Shown: piece after piece, positions 1 through 8,310 of the stretch
Numbering within the stretch: the stretch's first letter is position 1
Layout: every line of letters starts with the position of its first letter
Assembly (NCBI GenBank): GCA_964617585.1
Contig: CAZTXS010000002.1
Location: 52,704 to 116,703, forward strand
Source of the DNA: UMGS1601 sp964617585
GTDB lineage: Bacteria > Bacillota > Clostridia > Oscillospirales > Ruminococcaceae
Direction of reading: 5' to 3'
Length of the DNA stretch: 64,000 nucleotides
Made by a program: the position numbers and the translations under genes
Notes under the pieces: model-generated
Told to the model about the DNA's origin: nothing
Database searches by the model: none
What the model saw: the letters and a program-made list of their open reading frames with translations, nothing else

Positions 1-987
1 TACTCTTTCTCTTGATTTCTGTGATTCCCTGGTTGAGATAATCATACCCGTATACGGTACAGCTATTCTGATAACCGAAACAATCTTAGCGAAAATGTCA
101 TCTGAAATTGAATTTGAAAAATCCGCCTTGTCAATATCGTCCGCTCCGCAGATTCTCGGAACGGATATAGTATGCGGACCCACTCCGTGAACAGCTTCAA
201 GATGCTCGGCGTGCATAAGCAAGCCTACAAAATCATATTTATACATTTCAAGCCCGAACAGAACGCCGATACCTACATCGTCGATTCCACCCTCCATGGC
301 TCTGTCCATAGCCTCGGTGTGATAAGCGTAATTGTGCTTTGGCCCCGTCGGGTGAAGAAGCTCATAATCGTGCTTGTTATACGTTTCCTGAAAGAGAATG
401 TATGTTCCTATTCCGGCTTCCTTAAGCCTCCGGTAATTTTCAACCGTAGTAGCGGCTATATTTACATTCACACGTCTGATAGCTCCGTTTTTGTGCTTGA
501 TTGAATATATGGTCTTGATACTCTCCAAAATATATTCAATAGGATTATTGACAGGATCCTCTCCCGACTCGATAGCGAGCCTTTTGTGCCCCATATCCTG
601 AAGCGCAATAACCTCCTGTTTTATTTCCTCCTGAGTAAGCTTTTTACGGCTTATATGCTTATTGCAGTGATGATAAGGACAGTATGTACAGCCGTTTACA
701 CAGTAGTTTGAAAGATAGAGCGGAGCGAACATTACTATTCGGTCGCCGTAAAGCTTCTGTTTTATTTCAATGGCTGTCTGCTCCATAGCTTCAATACATT
801 CGGGTATGTCACATTCAAGAAGCGCCGCCGCTTCTCTGTGAGTAAGTCCCTTGCAGTCCTTTGCTCTTTCAATAAGCGACATAATGTATTCCCTGTCGTT
901 CTTTCTCTCCTGCGCTTCCTTTAAGGTATCAAGAATTTCTTCATCGTTTATAAATTCCTCCGCCTTCATTGATTTAACGTCATACAT
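1..987 (-). CDS. hydG: [FeFe]-hydrogenase H-cluster maturase HydG (3' end outside window)
   Basis: Radical-SAM tyrosine lyase that makes the CO and CN ligands of the [FeFe]-hydrogenase H-cluster. Reading the minus strand from ATG at 987 gives 329 open codons to the window edge, beginning MYDVKSMKAEEF. A CVNGCTYCPYHH motif (CX3CX2C) binds the radical-SAM 4Fe-4S cluster, and SGEDP and GVGPHTISVPR further on are typical of the ThiH/HydG family. The frame is open at position 1, so the C-terminal part, including the auxiliary-cluster cysteines, is not visible. A GGAGG site precedes the ATG. It is the third gene of a minus-strand unit after the ACT regulator and hydE, so the unit appears devoted to hydrogenase maturation. 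hydF and the hydrogenase itself are not in the window. Confidence 0.93.
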   Translation of the reverse strand, partial: MYDVKSMKAEEFINDEEILDTLKEAQERKNDREYIMSLIERAKDCKGLTHREAAALLECDIPECIEAMEQTAIEIKQKLYGDRIVMFAPLYLSNYCVNGCTYCPYHHCNKHISRKKLTQEEIKQEVIALQDMGHKRLAIESGEDPVNNPIEYILESIKTIYSIKHKNGAIRRVNVNIAATTVENYRRLKEAGIGTYILFQETYNKHDYELLHPTGPKHNYAYHTEAMDRAMEGGIDDVGIGVLFGLEMYKYDFVGLLMHAEHLEAVHGVGPHTISVPRICGADDIDKADFSNSISDDIFAKIVSVIRIAVPYTGMIISTRESQKSRERV

Positions 988-1020
988 AAAAATTCCCTCC
1001 GTTTAGTGTATAAATATTAA

Positions 1021-2085
1021 TCAGGCTTCAATAAGGACTTGCTCGTCATTATAATCGCCTCTGTCGGTTACTATTTCATAGCCTATGCTTTTCATCCGAT
1101 TGCTTAAGCACGCCTTGCACTGCGCCGATTCATCTCCCGTACATATCTTATTATCGTATAAAAGATACTTAGCCCTGACCTCGGTTGGGGAAAGATTAGG
1201 CATAACTACGTTAGCTCCCGCCAAAATCCCTTGCTCTCTTCCGCTATTTGAAACAGTTCCTAAAGCCGTGGTTGCGGGAAGCAGTACATTCGGCTTCATA
1301 AGTCTTATCAGTGACAGCATAAAAAGCGTATCCTCAAGACTTCCTTCTTTTTCGTTTTTAAAAGGCGTGTCATGCTGTGGAATAAAAGGACCTATCCCAA
1401 CCATTTCAGGGTCAAGCTCCTTAATAAACAGCATATCCTCAGCTAAATTTTCAGCTGTCTGATAAGGCGAACCTACCATAAATCCGCAACCCGTCTGATA
1501 ACCGATTTTCTTCAGGTCATACAGACATTCCTGTCTGCGCTTTGCAGTGAGATTTTCAGGATGAAGCTTCGCATAATGCTCCGGATTTGCAGTTTCATGC
1601 CTGAGAAGATACCTGTCAGCCCCTGCGTCAAACAGCCTTTTATAGCTTTCATAGCTGCGTTCGCCCAGCGAAAGAGTAACTGCGCAGTCGGGATACAAGC
1701 TTTTTATACTGCTTATCAAAGAACAGAAAAAAACATCGGTGAACTTGACGTCCTCACCGTCCTGCAAAACAAAAGTCCTGAAGCCTAACTCATAGCCCTC
1801 GCCGCAGCAGTTTAAAATTTCTTCCTTACTCAAACGGTAACGCTTTGCATTTTTATTTGAACGTCTTAGCCCGCAGTAAAGACAGTCGTTCTTACAATAG
1901 CTTGAAAACTCAATAAGTCCTCTTACATATACTTTTTTCCCGAATACTCTGTCCGCTTCGACTCTTGCAAGCTCTCTTGCAAACGCTCTGTCACCGTCGG
2001 TATATGTATCTATCAACTGTGTAAACTCGTCTTTGCTCAGTATTCTTTCATTTTTCAGCTTTTCGATCAGTTCCTTATTATTCAT
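1021..2085 (-). CDS. hydE: [FeFe]-hydrogenase H-cluster radical SAM maturase HydE
   Basis: Radical-SAM enzyme (354 aa) acting in assembly of the dithiolate-bridged 2Fe subcluster of [FeFe]-hydrogenase. The cluster motif CKNDCLYCGLR (CX3CX2C) lies near residue 65 after VRGLIEFSSYC. The barrel motif RHETANPEHYAKLHP and the C-terminal LSPTEVRAKYLLYDNK segment are characteristic of HydE and separate it from BioB. An AAAGGGGTG site precedes the ATG at 2085. It ends 33 bp before hydG and begins 26 bp after the ACT-domain gene, so the three are very probably co-transcribed. Confidence 0.93.
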   Translation of the reverse strand: MNNKELIEKLKNERILSKDEFTQLIDTYTDGDRAFARELARVEADRVFGKKVYVRGLIEFSSYCKNDCLYCGLRRSNKNAKRYRLSKEEILNCCGEGYELGFRTFVLQDGEDVKFTDVFFCSLISSIKSLYPDCAVTLSLGERSYESYKRLFDAGADRYLLRHETANPEHYAKLHPENLTAKRRQECLYDLKKIGYQTGCGFMVGSPYQTAENLAEDMLFIKELDPEMVGIGPFIPQHDTPFKNEKEGSLEDTLFMLSLIRLMKPNVLLPATTALGTVSNSGREQGILAGANVVMPNLSPTEVRAKYLLYDNKICTGDESAQCKACLSNRMKSIGYEIVTDRGDYNDEQVLIEA

Positions 2086-2111
2086 AACTCACCCCTTTTA
2101 TTTCCCTAAAC

Positions 2112-2372
2112 TTAAAGCTTTGAATAAACTGTCTTAGCCGTGACGTTCTTTATCATTCCCAGCTTTCCTGAAATTGCTCCTATAATCTCATTCGGTGCGT
2201 CTGCAACAACGCTGATAACATTTACATTTTTCTTGTGATACGGTATGCCCATTCTGCCGATTATGTAGTCAGAATAGTCGTGAAGAATCTTATTAAGCTT
2301 TTCAGTCTGTTCAATTTCTTCAACTATTATAGCTATAACTGCCAGTCTGGTACCGCTCTGTTCATTAACCAT
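2112..2372 (-). CDS. TM1266-family ACT-domain regulator of the iron-only hydrogenase system
   Basis: An 86-aa single-ACT-domain protein with the beta-alpha-beta-beta-alpha-beta pattern: TRLAVIAIIVEEIE, LNKILHDYSDYIIGRMGIPY, VNVISVVADAP, IIGAISGKLGMI. This size and sequence match the TM1266-like proteins that commonly head hydE/hydG loci. The family is annotated as a putative iron-only hydrogenase system regulator, but its ligand and mechanism are not established. It is the first gene of the hyd unit and starts about 20 bases after the end of a leader terminator (2393-2425), so its expression is probably controlled by attenuation. Confidence 0.85.
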   Translation of the reverse strand: MVNEQSGTRLAVIAIIVEEIEQTEKLNKILHDYSDYIIGRMGIPYHKKNVNVISVVADAPNEIIGAISGKLGMIKNVTAKTVYSKL

Positions 2373-2392
2373 ATCAATCTCCGTTCCGCATT

Positions 2393-2425
2393 AAAAAATC
2401 CTTTCACCTATAAAGGCAAAAGGAT
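2393..2425 (-). terminator. Intrinsic terminator in the 5' leader of the hyd operon
   Basis: On the minus strand ATCCTTT pairs with AAAGGAT, extended by inner U-G, G-U, C-G, C-G pairs around a UUUAUA loop, and a run of six T follows. It sits between the promoter at 2563-2591 and the ATG at 2372, so it would stop transcription before the first gene unless antiterminated. Confidence 0.7.
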
Positions 2426-2556
2426 ATAATTTCTCACTCGCAAATAAACAAGACTGCGATAAACTCTATACTCCGCCTTCAGGCTCAGGACTCTCCCTTG
2501 CCGTTAGAATCGATTTATTTTTATGCGCTTACAGTCCGGAAAACCTTTCTGCTTAC
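2426..2556 (-). promoter_or_regulatory. Structured leader upstream of the hyd operon (candidate riboswitch)
   Basis: About 130 nt of transcribed leader. An 11-bp outer helix can form between positions about 2535-2518 (ACTG, CG, ATAAA) and 2463-2453 (TTTATCGCAGT), enclosing a GC-richer core with GGGAGAGTCC and a GCC-TGAA-GGC hairpin. An intrinsic terminator follows directly. The architecture of promoter, closed multi-helix domain, terminator and start codon is that of a riboswitch or attenuator. I could not match the core to a known class (T-box, TPP, FMN, SAM-I, glycine and THF checked by eye), so the ligand is unknown. Confidence 0.5.
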
Positions 2557-2562
2557 AAAAAT

Positions 2563-2591
2563 ATTATAACACCCATATTTACAAATGTCAA
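2563..2591 (-). promoter_or_regulatory. Sigma-A promoter of the hyd operon
   Basis: On the minus strand TTGACA (2591-2586) and TATAAT (2568-2563) are both perfect consensus hexamers, separated by exactly 17 bases. Transcription would begin near 2556, leaving a leader of about 180 nt before the first start codon. The promoter lies just beyond the sigF stop codon at 2615. Confidence 0.85.
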
Positions 2592-2614
2592 GCAAACGTT
2601 TGAAATTGCCTGAT

Positions 2615-3286
2615 CTAATTGCAAAACTGTTCCCTCATGGTCAAAAGCAGCTTTTTCTCACGCCTTGAAACCTGAACCTGCGTCATATCAAGCAGTCTTG
2701 CAGTTTCGGTCTGCGTTTTATTCTGAAAATATCTAAGCCTGATAAGCTGAGCGTCTTTTTTATCCAAAGAAGCTAATATCTGTTTTAATGTCAGACTGTT
2801 CGTTATATCCTCATCGGGAGGTAAAACAGGAATATCTATCTCAGTATTGGCTTCGTCCTCATAGCCTCCCCCGGCAAGACTGAGCGGAGGAAGCGAAACG
2901 TTTAACGCTTCTATAACATCTTCCTCTGAAATATCGGCAAGCTTTGAAAGCTCTTCAATAGTCGGCTCTCTGCCCTTGGTTCTTACAAAACGCTCCCTGA
3001 TTTGAGAGATTTTCAGCGACAGCTCTTTAAGCCCTCTCGAAACCTTGATTGTTCCGCCGTCGCGAAACAGCCTTTTAATTTCCCCTAAAATAACCGGCAC
3101 GGCATAGGTAGAGAACTTAACTCCCCTGCTTTCGTCAAAGCCTTTGACCGCCTTTAAAAGTCCAATACATCCTGCTCCGTAAAGATCGTCGTAATCTATC
3201 CCCTTTGAACGAAACTTATTTGCACACAGATGAACAAGACCTAAATTATCCTCTATGAACTTTTTACTGCTGTCAAGTTCAATCAT
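2615..3286 (-). CDS. sigF: RNA polymerase sigma-F factor, forespore specific
   Basis: Sigma-70 family sporulation factor directing early forespore transcription. Region 2 is visible as DDLYGAGCIGLLKAVKGFD and the core-binding/-10 segment FSTYAVPVILGEIKR. Region 4 is the C-terminal helix-turn-helix KTQTETARLLDMTQVQVSRRE. I place the start at MIELD (ATG 3286) because AGAGGA is 8 bases upstream; an ATG two codons earlier lies too close to that site. The length of about 223 aa fits SigF rather than SigG or SigE. It is the last gene of spoIIAA-spoIIAB-sigF. Confidence 0.9.
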   Translation of the reverse strand: MIELDSSKKFIEDNLGLVHLCANKFRSKGIDYDDLYGAGCIGLLKAVKGFDESRGVKFSTYAVPVILGEIKRLFRDGGTIKVSRGLKELSLKISQIRERFVRTKGREPTIEELSKLADISEEDVIEALNVSLPPLSLAGGGYEDEANTEIDIPVLPPDEDITNSLTLKQILASLDKKDAQLIRLRYFQNKTQTETARLLDMTQVQVSRREKKLLLTMREQFCN

Positions 3287-3323
3287 TTGCATATCCTCTT
3301 AAGCTCAGAATTTTTGTTATGTA

Positions 3324-3776
3324 TCAGTCGAGCTTGGTTTTAAGCTTTTTGGTGAGAACTACCGTTGTGCCTTTACCCTCCTTGCTGTAAACCTTCAGCT
3401 TGTCCATAAAGCTTTCCATTACAGCGAAGCCCAGTCCTGCTCTCTCCTCCTCTGGCGAGGTGGTGAAAAGCGGTTCCATAGCCTTTTTTATATCGGGAAT
3501 ACCGCACCCGAAGTCCTTTATTTTTATGTAAATAACGTTGTCCTCATAGATTCTCGCAAGCAGTTCTATTTTTCCTATCTGATTTTTATAAGCGTGGACT
3601 ATCGAGTTCGTAACCGCTTCCGAAACAGCGGTTTTAATGTCGGATATTTCATCGACCTGCGGATCGAGCTGGGACGCAAAGCCCGAAACCGCAAGCCTTG
3701 AAAACCGCTCGTTCTCTGAAAGACTGGGGAACTGAAGCTTTATCTCATTTAATATTTTTGGTTTTTTCTTCGGCAT
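3324..3776 (-). CDS. spoIIAB: Anti-sigma-F factor SpoIIAB (serine kinase)
   Basis: GHKL-type kinase that binds and inhibits sigma-F and phosphorylates SpoIIAA. The N-box EAVTNSIVHAYKN lies at residues 53-65, the G1 motif DFGCGIPD at 88-95 and the G2 motif ERAGLGFAVM at about 111-120. At 150 aa it is slightly longer than the Bacillus protein because of a lysine-rich start, MPKKKPKILNE. A strong GGAGG site precedes the ATG at 3776, inside the end of spoIIAA, and the 32-bp overlap suggests translational coupling. The sigF start follows 38 bp after the stop. Confidence 0.92.
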   Translation of the reverse strand: MPKKKPKILNEIKLQFPSLSENERFSRLAVSGFASQLDPQVDEISDIKTAVSEAVTNSIVHAYKNQIGKIELLARIYEDNVIYIKIKDFGCGIPDIKKAMEPLFTTSPEEERAGLGFAVMESFMDKLKVYSKEGKGTTVVLTKKLKTKLD

Positions 3777-4242
3777 AGCTTTTTACCTCCTCATCTTTAT
3801 TGTTTTCTGAAACATCGGCGGAATTATTCTTATGAACGTTAATTGCCTCCGTCTTAACCTCGTCTGACGGCTTGTCCGAATTGACAAGCGAACCGCTCTC
3901 ACTCATTTCAGACAAAGGAATATCTATATTCACTATTTTCGCAAGCTTGTTTATTCCGGCAACAAGCATAACTTTTTTAATGAGCGGCGGAGGATTCTGA
4001 ATAAACAATCTTCCTCCTCTTTCGTTCTGGAGCTTATATCTTCCCATAACAAGACCTATGCCCGAACTATCCATAAAATCCACTTTAGAAAAGTCAAGAT
4101 AAAGCTCCGACGGGTTAAGCTTCTCGATATTAATATCAATCTCTTTTCTTATGTTTTTAGCGGTATGGTGATCTATCTCTCCGCTTATAAAAGCCGTGAG
4201 CTTAGACTTTTCTTCAACTTCATCATATATTTTCAGTCCCAA
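3745..4242 (-). CDS. spoIIAA: Anti-anti-sigma factor SpoIIAA with a C-terminal extension
   Basis: STAS-domain protein that releases sigma-F from SpoIIAB when unphosphorylated. The core GEIDHHTAKNIR and the phosphorylation loop FMDSSGIGLVMGR (target serine predicted at residue 60) are intact. The STAS domain ends near residue 110, yet the protein continues to 165 with a hydrophilic Ser/Glu/Lys/Asn-rich tail (ENNKDEEVKSYAEEKTKNIK at the end). Typical SpoIIAA is about 115 aa, so this tail is unusual. The start is TTG at 4242; GGAAGGGAAG lies about 12 bases before it. The last 32 bp overlap spoIIAB. Confidence 0.88.
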   Translation of the reverse strand: MGLKIYDEVEEKSKLTAFISGEIDHHTAKNIRKEIDINIEKLNPSELYLDFSKVDFMDSSGIGLVMGRYKLQNERGGRLFIQNPPPLIKKVMLVAGINKLAKIVNIDIPLSEMSESGSLVNSDKPSDEVKTEAINVHKNNSADVSENNKDEEVKSYAEEKTKNIK

Positions 4243-4298
4243 AATTCTTTCAACTTCCCTTCCGGTTAATATAGTTTTAATTTTCTGATAAAATAATA

Positions 4299-4333
4299 AC
4301 AGCTTCTGACTAAAAAATATGTCAAAAGCTGTT
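4299..4333 (-). terminator. Terminator between the sulfotransferase-like gene and the spoIIA operon
   Basis: AACAGCTTCTGAC pairs with GTCAAAAGCTGTT (12 of 13 positions) around a ten-base AT-rich loop, with T-rich sequence on both sides. It lies downstream of the minus-strand gene ending at 4373 and just upstream of spoIIAA, insulating the sporulation operon. Confidence 0.65.
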
Positions 4334-4372
4334 TTATTGCATATTATATTTTACTGATTTTAAAATATCCTT

Positions 4373-5542
4373 TTATTTTGATTTCCTTACCTTATTAAAT
4401 AAAGACAAAACCTTACCTCCTATTTTTCTGTAAAGAGGGCGCTGATAATATTTTAGTCTGCGCTTTGTTTCTTCGAGCTTTGTTTGCGTGCTTTCAAGCT
4501 TTCTGTTCATATCCTTCGCTTCAAGCTCAAGCATTTTTCCGCATATATAAACAAGCTCGTCTTTAGAATACTCCTGCTTCGGACTACTTCTTTCGGGTAT
4601 TTCATCTCTGAACAGTATACCGTCGCACCTGTTTAAATACTCTCTTGCCACCGCCTGATTTGAAGCTTCAAACTTACTCAGAAAATCCATCTGCCCTTCA
4701 TAAGTAAAATACCTGCACTCCGAAAGCTTGTCGCCTCCGTCAGTTTCCTCTTGAATCGTTCTCAGGTACTTTACAGTCCAATTAGGCTTTCGGAAATACT
4801 CTATTTTATTAAGAATTCTCTTTACCTCAAGGAAGCTTCCGTAAACTCCTGTGTTCGCCACTATGTCCATATTCCATTTTGAATCATATTCCAAGCCCAG
4901 AACGCTTAAAAAATCTGAAATCAGCGAGTTGTTTTTTCCCTCAAACTGCTGTTTCTCATAAACACGGACAATAATATTTTCTTTCCCTGTAAACTCAGCT
5001 ATTTTCTCAAGTGCGGAATAATAATCAAGCTTAAAGTATTTGTACTTTTCCGAAGCGATGTATTCGTCGAAATCCAGTTGAAGCTTATCCTTGACCCTTT
5101 GAACATAATAAGACTCTATTGCCAGATCCTGTCTTCTCAAATAAACTATTACTTTAAGACCTATATTCCGCTCGTCCAAGCCCTGCTTCAAAACCCTCCA
5201 GAAGTCTTTTCTCTTTACATATCCGTTCCATATATTTTCGTCTGAAAGAATAATGTTCGGGTATTCTTTTGAAATCTCTTTTAATTTGTCCAGTCCCTCG
5301 TAAAAACGTTCGTCTTCGGACTTCCTGAAATCAGCGGCCTCTTCATCCGACATAGAATAAAAATTTTCTCTATGCACCATAAAATGAGCGTTTCTATTCT
5401 CGCCCACTCCGGAATATCTGTAACCTAAATCGGGATAGCAGAACCCCTGTTTTTTTAGCAAATTCTCATTAAGACGCAGAAATTTCTGAATTGCTGAAGT
5501 ACCTGTTTTCGGAGTACCTATGTGAAGATATAAATTTGACAT
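4373..5542 (-). CDS. Sulfotransferase-like P-loop protein with C-terminal coiled coil
   Basis: The N-terminal strand-loop-helix HIGTPKTGTSAIQKFL is the 5'-phosphosulfate-binding (PAPS) loop of sulfotransferases, and VIVYLRRQDLAIESYY resembles the 3'-phosphate-binding motif (R..S). This supports a sulfuryl-transfer role, but the acceptor is unknown. Residues about 335-375 form a predicted coiled coil (LELEAKDMNRKLESTQTKL), and a basic amphipathic end, RKIGGKVLSLFNKVRKSK, suggests membrane-surface association of the kind seen in cell-envelope glycan enzymes. I use ATG 5542, which has AAAGGTG 12 bases upstream, rather than the in-frame TTG at 5575. It is a lone gene between a repeat pair and the spoIIA operon. 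Confidence 0.65.
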   Translation of the reverse strand: MSNLYLHIGTPKTGTSAIQKFLRLNENLLKKQGFCYPDLGYRYSGVGENRNAHFMVHRENFYSMSDEEAADFRKSEDERFYEGLDKLKEISKEYPNIILSDENIWNGYVKRKDFWRVLKQGLDERNIGLKVIVYLRRQDLAIESYYVQRVKDKLQLDFDEYIASEKYKYFKLDYYSALEKIAEFTGKENIIVRVYEKQQFEGKNNSLISDFLSVLGLEYDSKWNMDIVANTGVYGSFLEVKRILNKIEYFRKPNWTVKYLRTIQEETDGGDKLSECRYFTYEGQMDFLSKFEASNQAVAREYLNRCDGILFRDEIPERSSPKQEYSKDELVYICGKMLELEAKDMNRKLESTQTKLEETKRRLKYYQRPLYRKIGGKVLSLFNKVRKSK

Positions 5543-5650
5543 TTTAATTACTGCACCTTTCTTAAATTCCTGCAAAACCTAGTAGCTCCAGCCCGATAAA
5601 ACCTCCGCTCAAAACATTATGAACGTAAGCTTATCCGCTATATAATTAAA

Positions 5651-5759
5651 TATAACTAAGGCAAGATGTCCCCCCCGCCTCTATAGGCGGCGGGTTCCAT
5701 TACCCGGTCGGCAATGCCGACCCTTGCCACGTTGAATGACAGGCAAGCCCTTATTGAAT
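5651..5759 (-). repeat. Interspersed multi-hairpin repeat, copy R1 (short form)
   Basis: Read on the minus strand it begins TTCAATAAGGGCTTGCC and ends CTTGCCTTAGTTATA. It holds the GGTCGGCATTGCCGACC hairpin and the CCGCCTATAGAGGCGG hairpin but lacks the central long hairpin of the full form. R1 and R2 are two short copies in the same orientation, 128 bp apart, downstream of the GH25 gene. Confidence 0.9.
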
Positions 5760-5887
5760 AGTTATTTATTTTTTACATTTTTCATTATACATTCTTTAGA
5801 CATCTGCGATGTGAAGTTAAAGTGAAATAAACAAAAAAAGAGCAATATGCACTTTGAACTGTACCCCAAAATCCTGACAATATGACA

Positions 5888-6002
5888 TATAACTAAGGCA
5901 AGGTGTCCCCCCGCCCTATAGGCGGCGGGTTTCATTACCCGGTCGGCAATGCCGACCCTTGCCACCTTGCCACGTTGAATGACGGGCAAGCCCTTATTGA
6001 AT
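5888..6002 (-). repeat. Interspersed multi-hairpin repeat, copy R2 (short form)
   Basis: Same family and orientation as R1, again without the central long hairpin. It carries a small local duplication (GCCACCTTGCCAC where other copies have GCCAC). Its TTCAATAAGG end is 55 bp past the stop codon of the GH25 gene. Confidence 0.9.
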
Positions 6003-6057
6003 AGTCATATAACCAGCGAAGGGGCGCAGTTAAATACATACTGCCCTCAATCTGATA

Positions 6058-8175
6058 TTATTTATTTTTTACTGTTTTCTTTACGGACCATTTTCCGTAT
6101 CGTTTCTTACCCTTTATAGTCTTATATGCCCGAACTCTGTACTTCGCAGATTTATTCTTCGCAAGGCTGAATTTATATTTATTCTTACTCTTGCCCTTTA
6201 AGGTTTTAACGGTCTTCCACTTCTTTGTGACAGCGTCATACTTCTGAACCTCATAGCCTGCGGCTCCTGTAATCTTACTCCACGTCAGCGTTCCTTTTTT
6301 GCCCTTAAACGTTGCTTTAAGGGAGCTGACCTTTGAAGGAAGAGTGGACATACTGTACGATGAGCTTTTAGCTCCCAGCCATTTAACGCCGTTAGCTGTT
6401 TTATATGCTCTTACAATGAACTTATATGTAGTTCCCGATTTAAGTCCTTTAACGGTAGCGCTGTTTTTGCTTTTTCCCGAAACAGTCTTACACAAAACAT
6501 ATTTTTTCTTAGCTTTGTTATAATAGAATATCTGATAGCCCGAACCCCTGTCAAGCTTATTCCATGTCAGCTTTATAGAAGTAGCCGCAGTTTTTGTATA
6601 TTTAAGTCCGCTTACCTTTTTGGGAATAACCGCAGTCTTTAAAGACGATGAATTAAGAAGAGATACTATTGTTCCATCGTCTTCTTTTGAATACCCTTGA
6701 ACAATAAATTTATAGCAGGTTCCGTATTCAAGATTGGTTATCTTAGCAGTAACCGTACTGTTTTTGGAAATTGTTTTAATAACCTCCCATTTTTTCTCCT
6801 TATCATTATACATTTTTATATAATAGCCGTCGGCAAGATTAAGCTTATTCCATTTTATAGTAACAGAGCTTGTGGTTGATTTTGTCTGCGTTAAACCGAT
6901 AACCTTAGTAATAGGCGACTGATATGTAACAACTGAAGAATACGAGCCGTATATTCGCTGAGTTCCGATAAGCTTAAACGCTCTTACCTTATACTGATAT
7001 TCTTTATTGGAAGCCAGATTGCTTACAACCATAGTGTTTGATTTAGTTGTACCCAGTGAAACCCATTTCTCTGTAGAATCGTCATAAACCTTGACCTGAT
7101 ATTTATAAGCTCCTGCCGCACGATTCCATGAAAGATAGAATTCTGTGGGATCATCATTGGTGCTGTCGTTAGCCTTCAATCCCTCAACTTTATGAGGCTT
7201 TGAAAGATAATATTTATTAATATCGACGCTTCCCTTTATTCCGTTTACCGAACCCTTTGAGGAATACTGCCACATACTGAATTCATTTGCATATGTAGTG
7301 CTGGTTGCATAATGCGCAAGCCATATAGCGTACTTCTGCGCCAGCGTTTTGCCGTTTATTTCTGTTTCAAGCCATGATTTGTTCGCATAAACGCCTCCCG
7401 TGTAGCCCTTGCTCTGAATTCTGTTTGCAAAGGCCTTGCATATATTAGTTTTTGAAGCCTTTGAAAGATTTGCAGAATCAAGCCTTCCGTTAGCGTCGGC
7501 ATATTCAATGTCTATATAAATCGGCAGCGTAATATTATAACCTTTTACTGAGTTTATGCAAAAGTCTGCCTCCTGCCTTGCTTCAGTTGCCGTTATTGCC
7601 TGAGTGTAAAAATATACACCGACCTGAAGTCCTGCCGCCAATGCGCCCTCGATATTCTGAGTGAAATACGAATCTGCTACTATCTTTCCGTTTCCCCAGC
7701 CTCGGTAACCGCATCTGATTATCGCATATGAAACTCCTGCAGCCTTAACCTTACTCCAGTCGATAGCAGTGGAATACGCCTGATACATAGAAACGTCTAT
7801 TCCGTCAATAACGTCCAGACCTGCCAATGCATCGGGAGTCGTCGGCTCGGTCACTCCGAAAGCCTTTGAAGAATAAGCGGCAACCGAATCCTCCATATAC
7901 TTCTTATAAAGCGGATCATTGCTTGCAGTTTCTTCTTCCGACAATTCATCGCTCTGCAAAATTTCAAGTCCTTCAGTATAATCCACATTTATGTCATCGC
8001 CGTCGTCATCGGCGTCATAATCTGTCAAATTCTCGTCGTCAGCGCATATTAACACATCTGAATTATCTGAAGAATCTGAAATTTTTAAAACGTCTGCTGA
8101 ATATCCTATGAATGACTGTACCAAAACAGCGCATGACAGAAAAGCTGCTATACCTGTCTTGACTAATTTGTTCAT
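6058..8175 (-). CDS. Secreted GH25 lysozyme with four fibronectin type III domains
   Basis: Predicted secreted muramidase of 705 aa. Residues 1-27 form a signal peptide (MNKLVKTGIAAFLSCAVLVQ then FIGYSA). An acidic Asp/Glu/Ser-rich linker runs to about 115. The GH25 domain spans about 122-325: GIDVSMYQ carries Asp127 and YIDIEYAD carries Asp222 and Glu224, the acidic residues of the GH25 active site. Four Fn3-like repeats follow at roughly 331-420, 425-515, 518-610 and 612-700, each with W-x-K or WNK strands and an RAYK strand. The last is very basic and ends RYGKWSVKKTVKNK, like the tails of the GH5 and LRR proteins in this window. GGAGGGG precedes the ATG. It probably remodels or degrades peptidoglycan at the cell surface. 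Confidence 0.88.
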   Translation of the reverse strand: MNKLVKTGIAAFLSCAVLVQSFIGYSADVLKISDSSDNSDVLICADDENLTDYDADDDGDDINVDYTEGLEILQSDELSEEETASNDPLYKKYMEDSVAAYSSKAFGVTEPTTPDALAGLDVIDGIDVSMYQAYSTAIDWSKVKAAGVSYAIIRCGYRGWGNGKIVADSYFTQNIEGALAAGLQVGVYFYTQAITATEARQEADFCINSVKGYNITLPIYIDIEYADANGRLDSANLSKASKTNICKAFANRIQSKGYTGGVYANKSWLETEINGKTLAQKYAIWLAHYATSTTYANEFSMWQYSSKGSVNGIKGSVDINKYYLSKPHKVEGLKANDSTNDDPTEFYLSWNRAAGAYKYQVKVYDDSTEKWVSLGTTKSNTMVVSNLASNKEYQYKVRAFKLIGTQRIYGSYSSVVTYQSPITKVIGLTQTKSTTSSVTIKWNKLNLADGYYIKMYNDKEKKWEVIKTISKNSTVTAKITNLEYGTCYKFIVQGYSKEDDGTIVSLLNSSSLKTAVIPKKVSGLKYTKTAATSIKLTWNKLDRGSGYQIFYYNKAKKKYVLCKTVSGKSKNSATVKGLKSGTTYKFIVRAYKTANGVKWLGAKSSSYSMSTLPSKVSSLKATFKGKKGTLTWSKITGAAGYEVQKYDAVTKKWKTVKTLKGKSKNKYKFSLAKNKSAKYRVRAYKTIKGKKRYGKWSVKKTVKNK

Positions 8176-8310
8176 TGTTTTCCCCTCCGTTTAATTTCTT
8201 ATATAACAACCTTAACATAAAACCTTGCTTTTTGTCAAATTATTATAGGTTCAATTTCCATGAAATATATGGAAAATAATCAAAAGATTTTTACCTTGAG
8301 AAAATGAAAA

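Noticed and set aside
172..504. Plus-strand 110-codon frame at the left edge
   Set aside because: It is the complement of hydG, whose minus-strand frame is open across the region and contains the radical-SAM motif.
2426..2556. T-box, TPP, FMN, SAM-I, glycine or THF riboswitch in the hyd leader
   Set aside because: None of the invariant core sequences (such as AGGGTGG for a T-box or CTGAGA with GAACCTGATC for TPP) is present, so I left the class open.
5762..5989. Minus-strand 75-codon frame between R1 and R2
   Set aside because: It starts inside repeat R2 and ends in AT-rich spacer. No RBS or recognisable protein.
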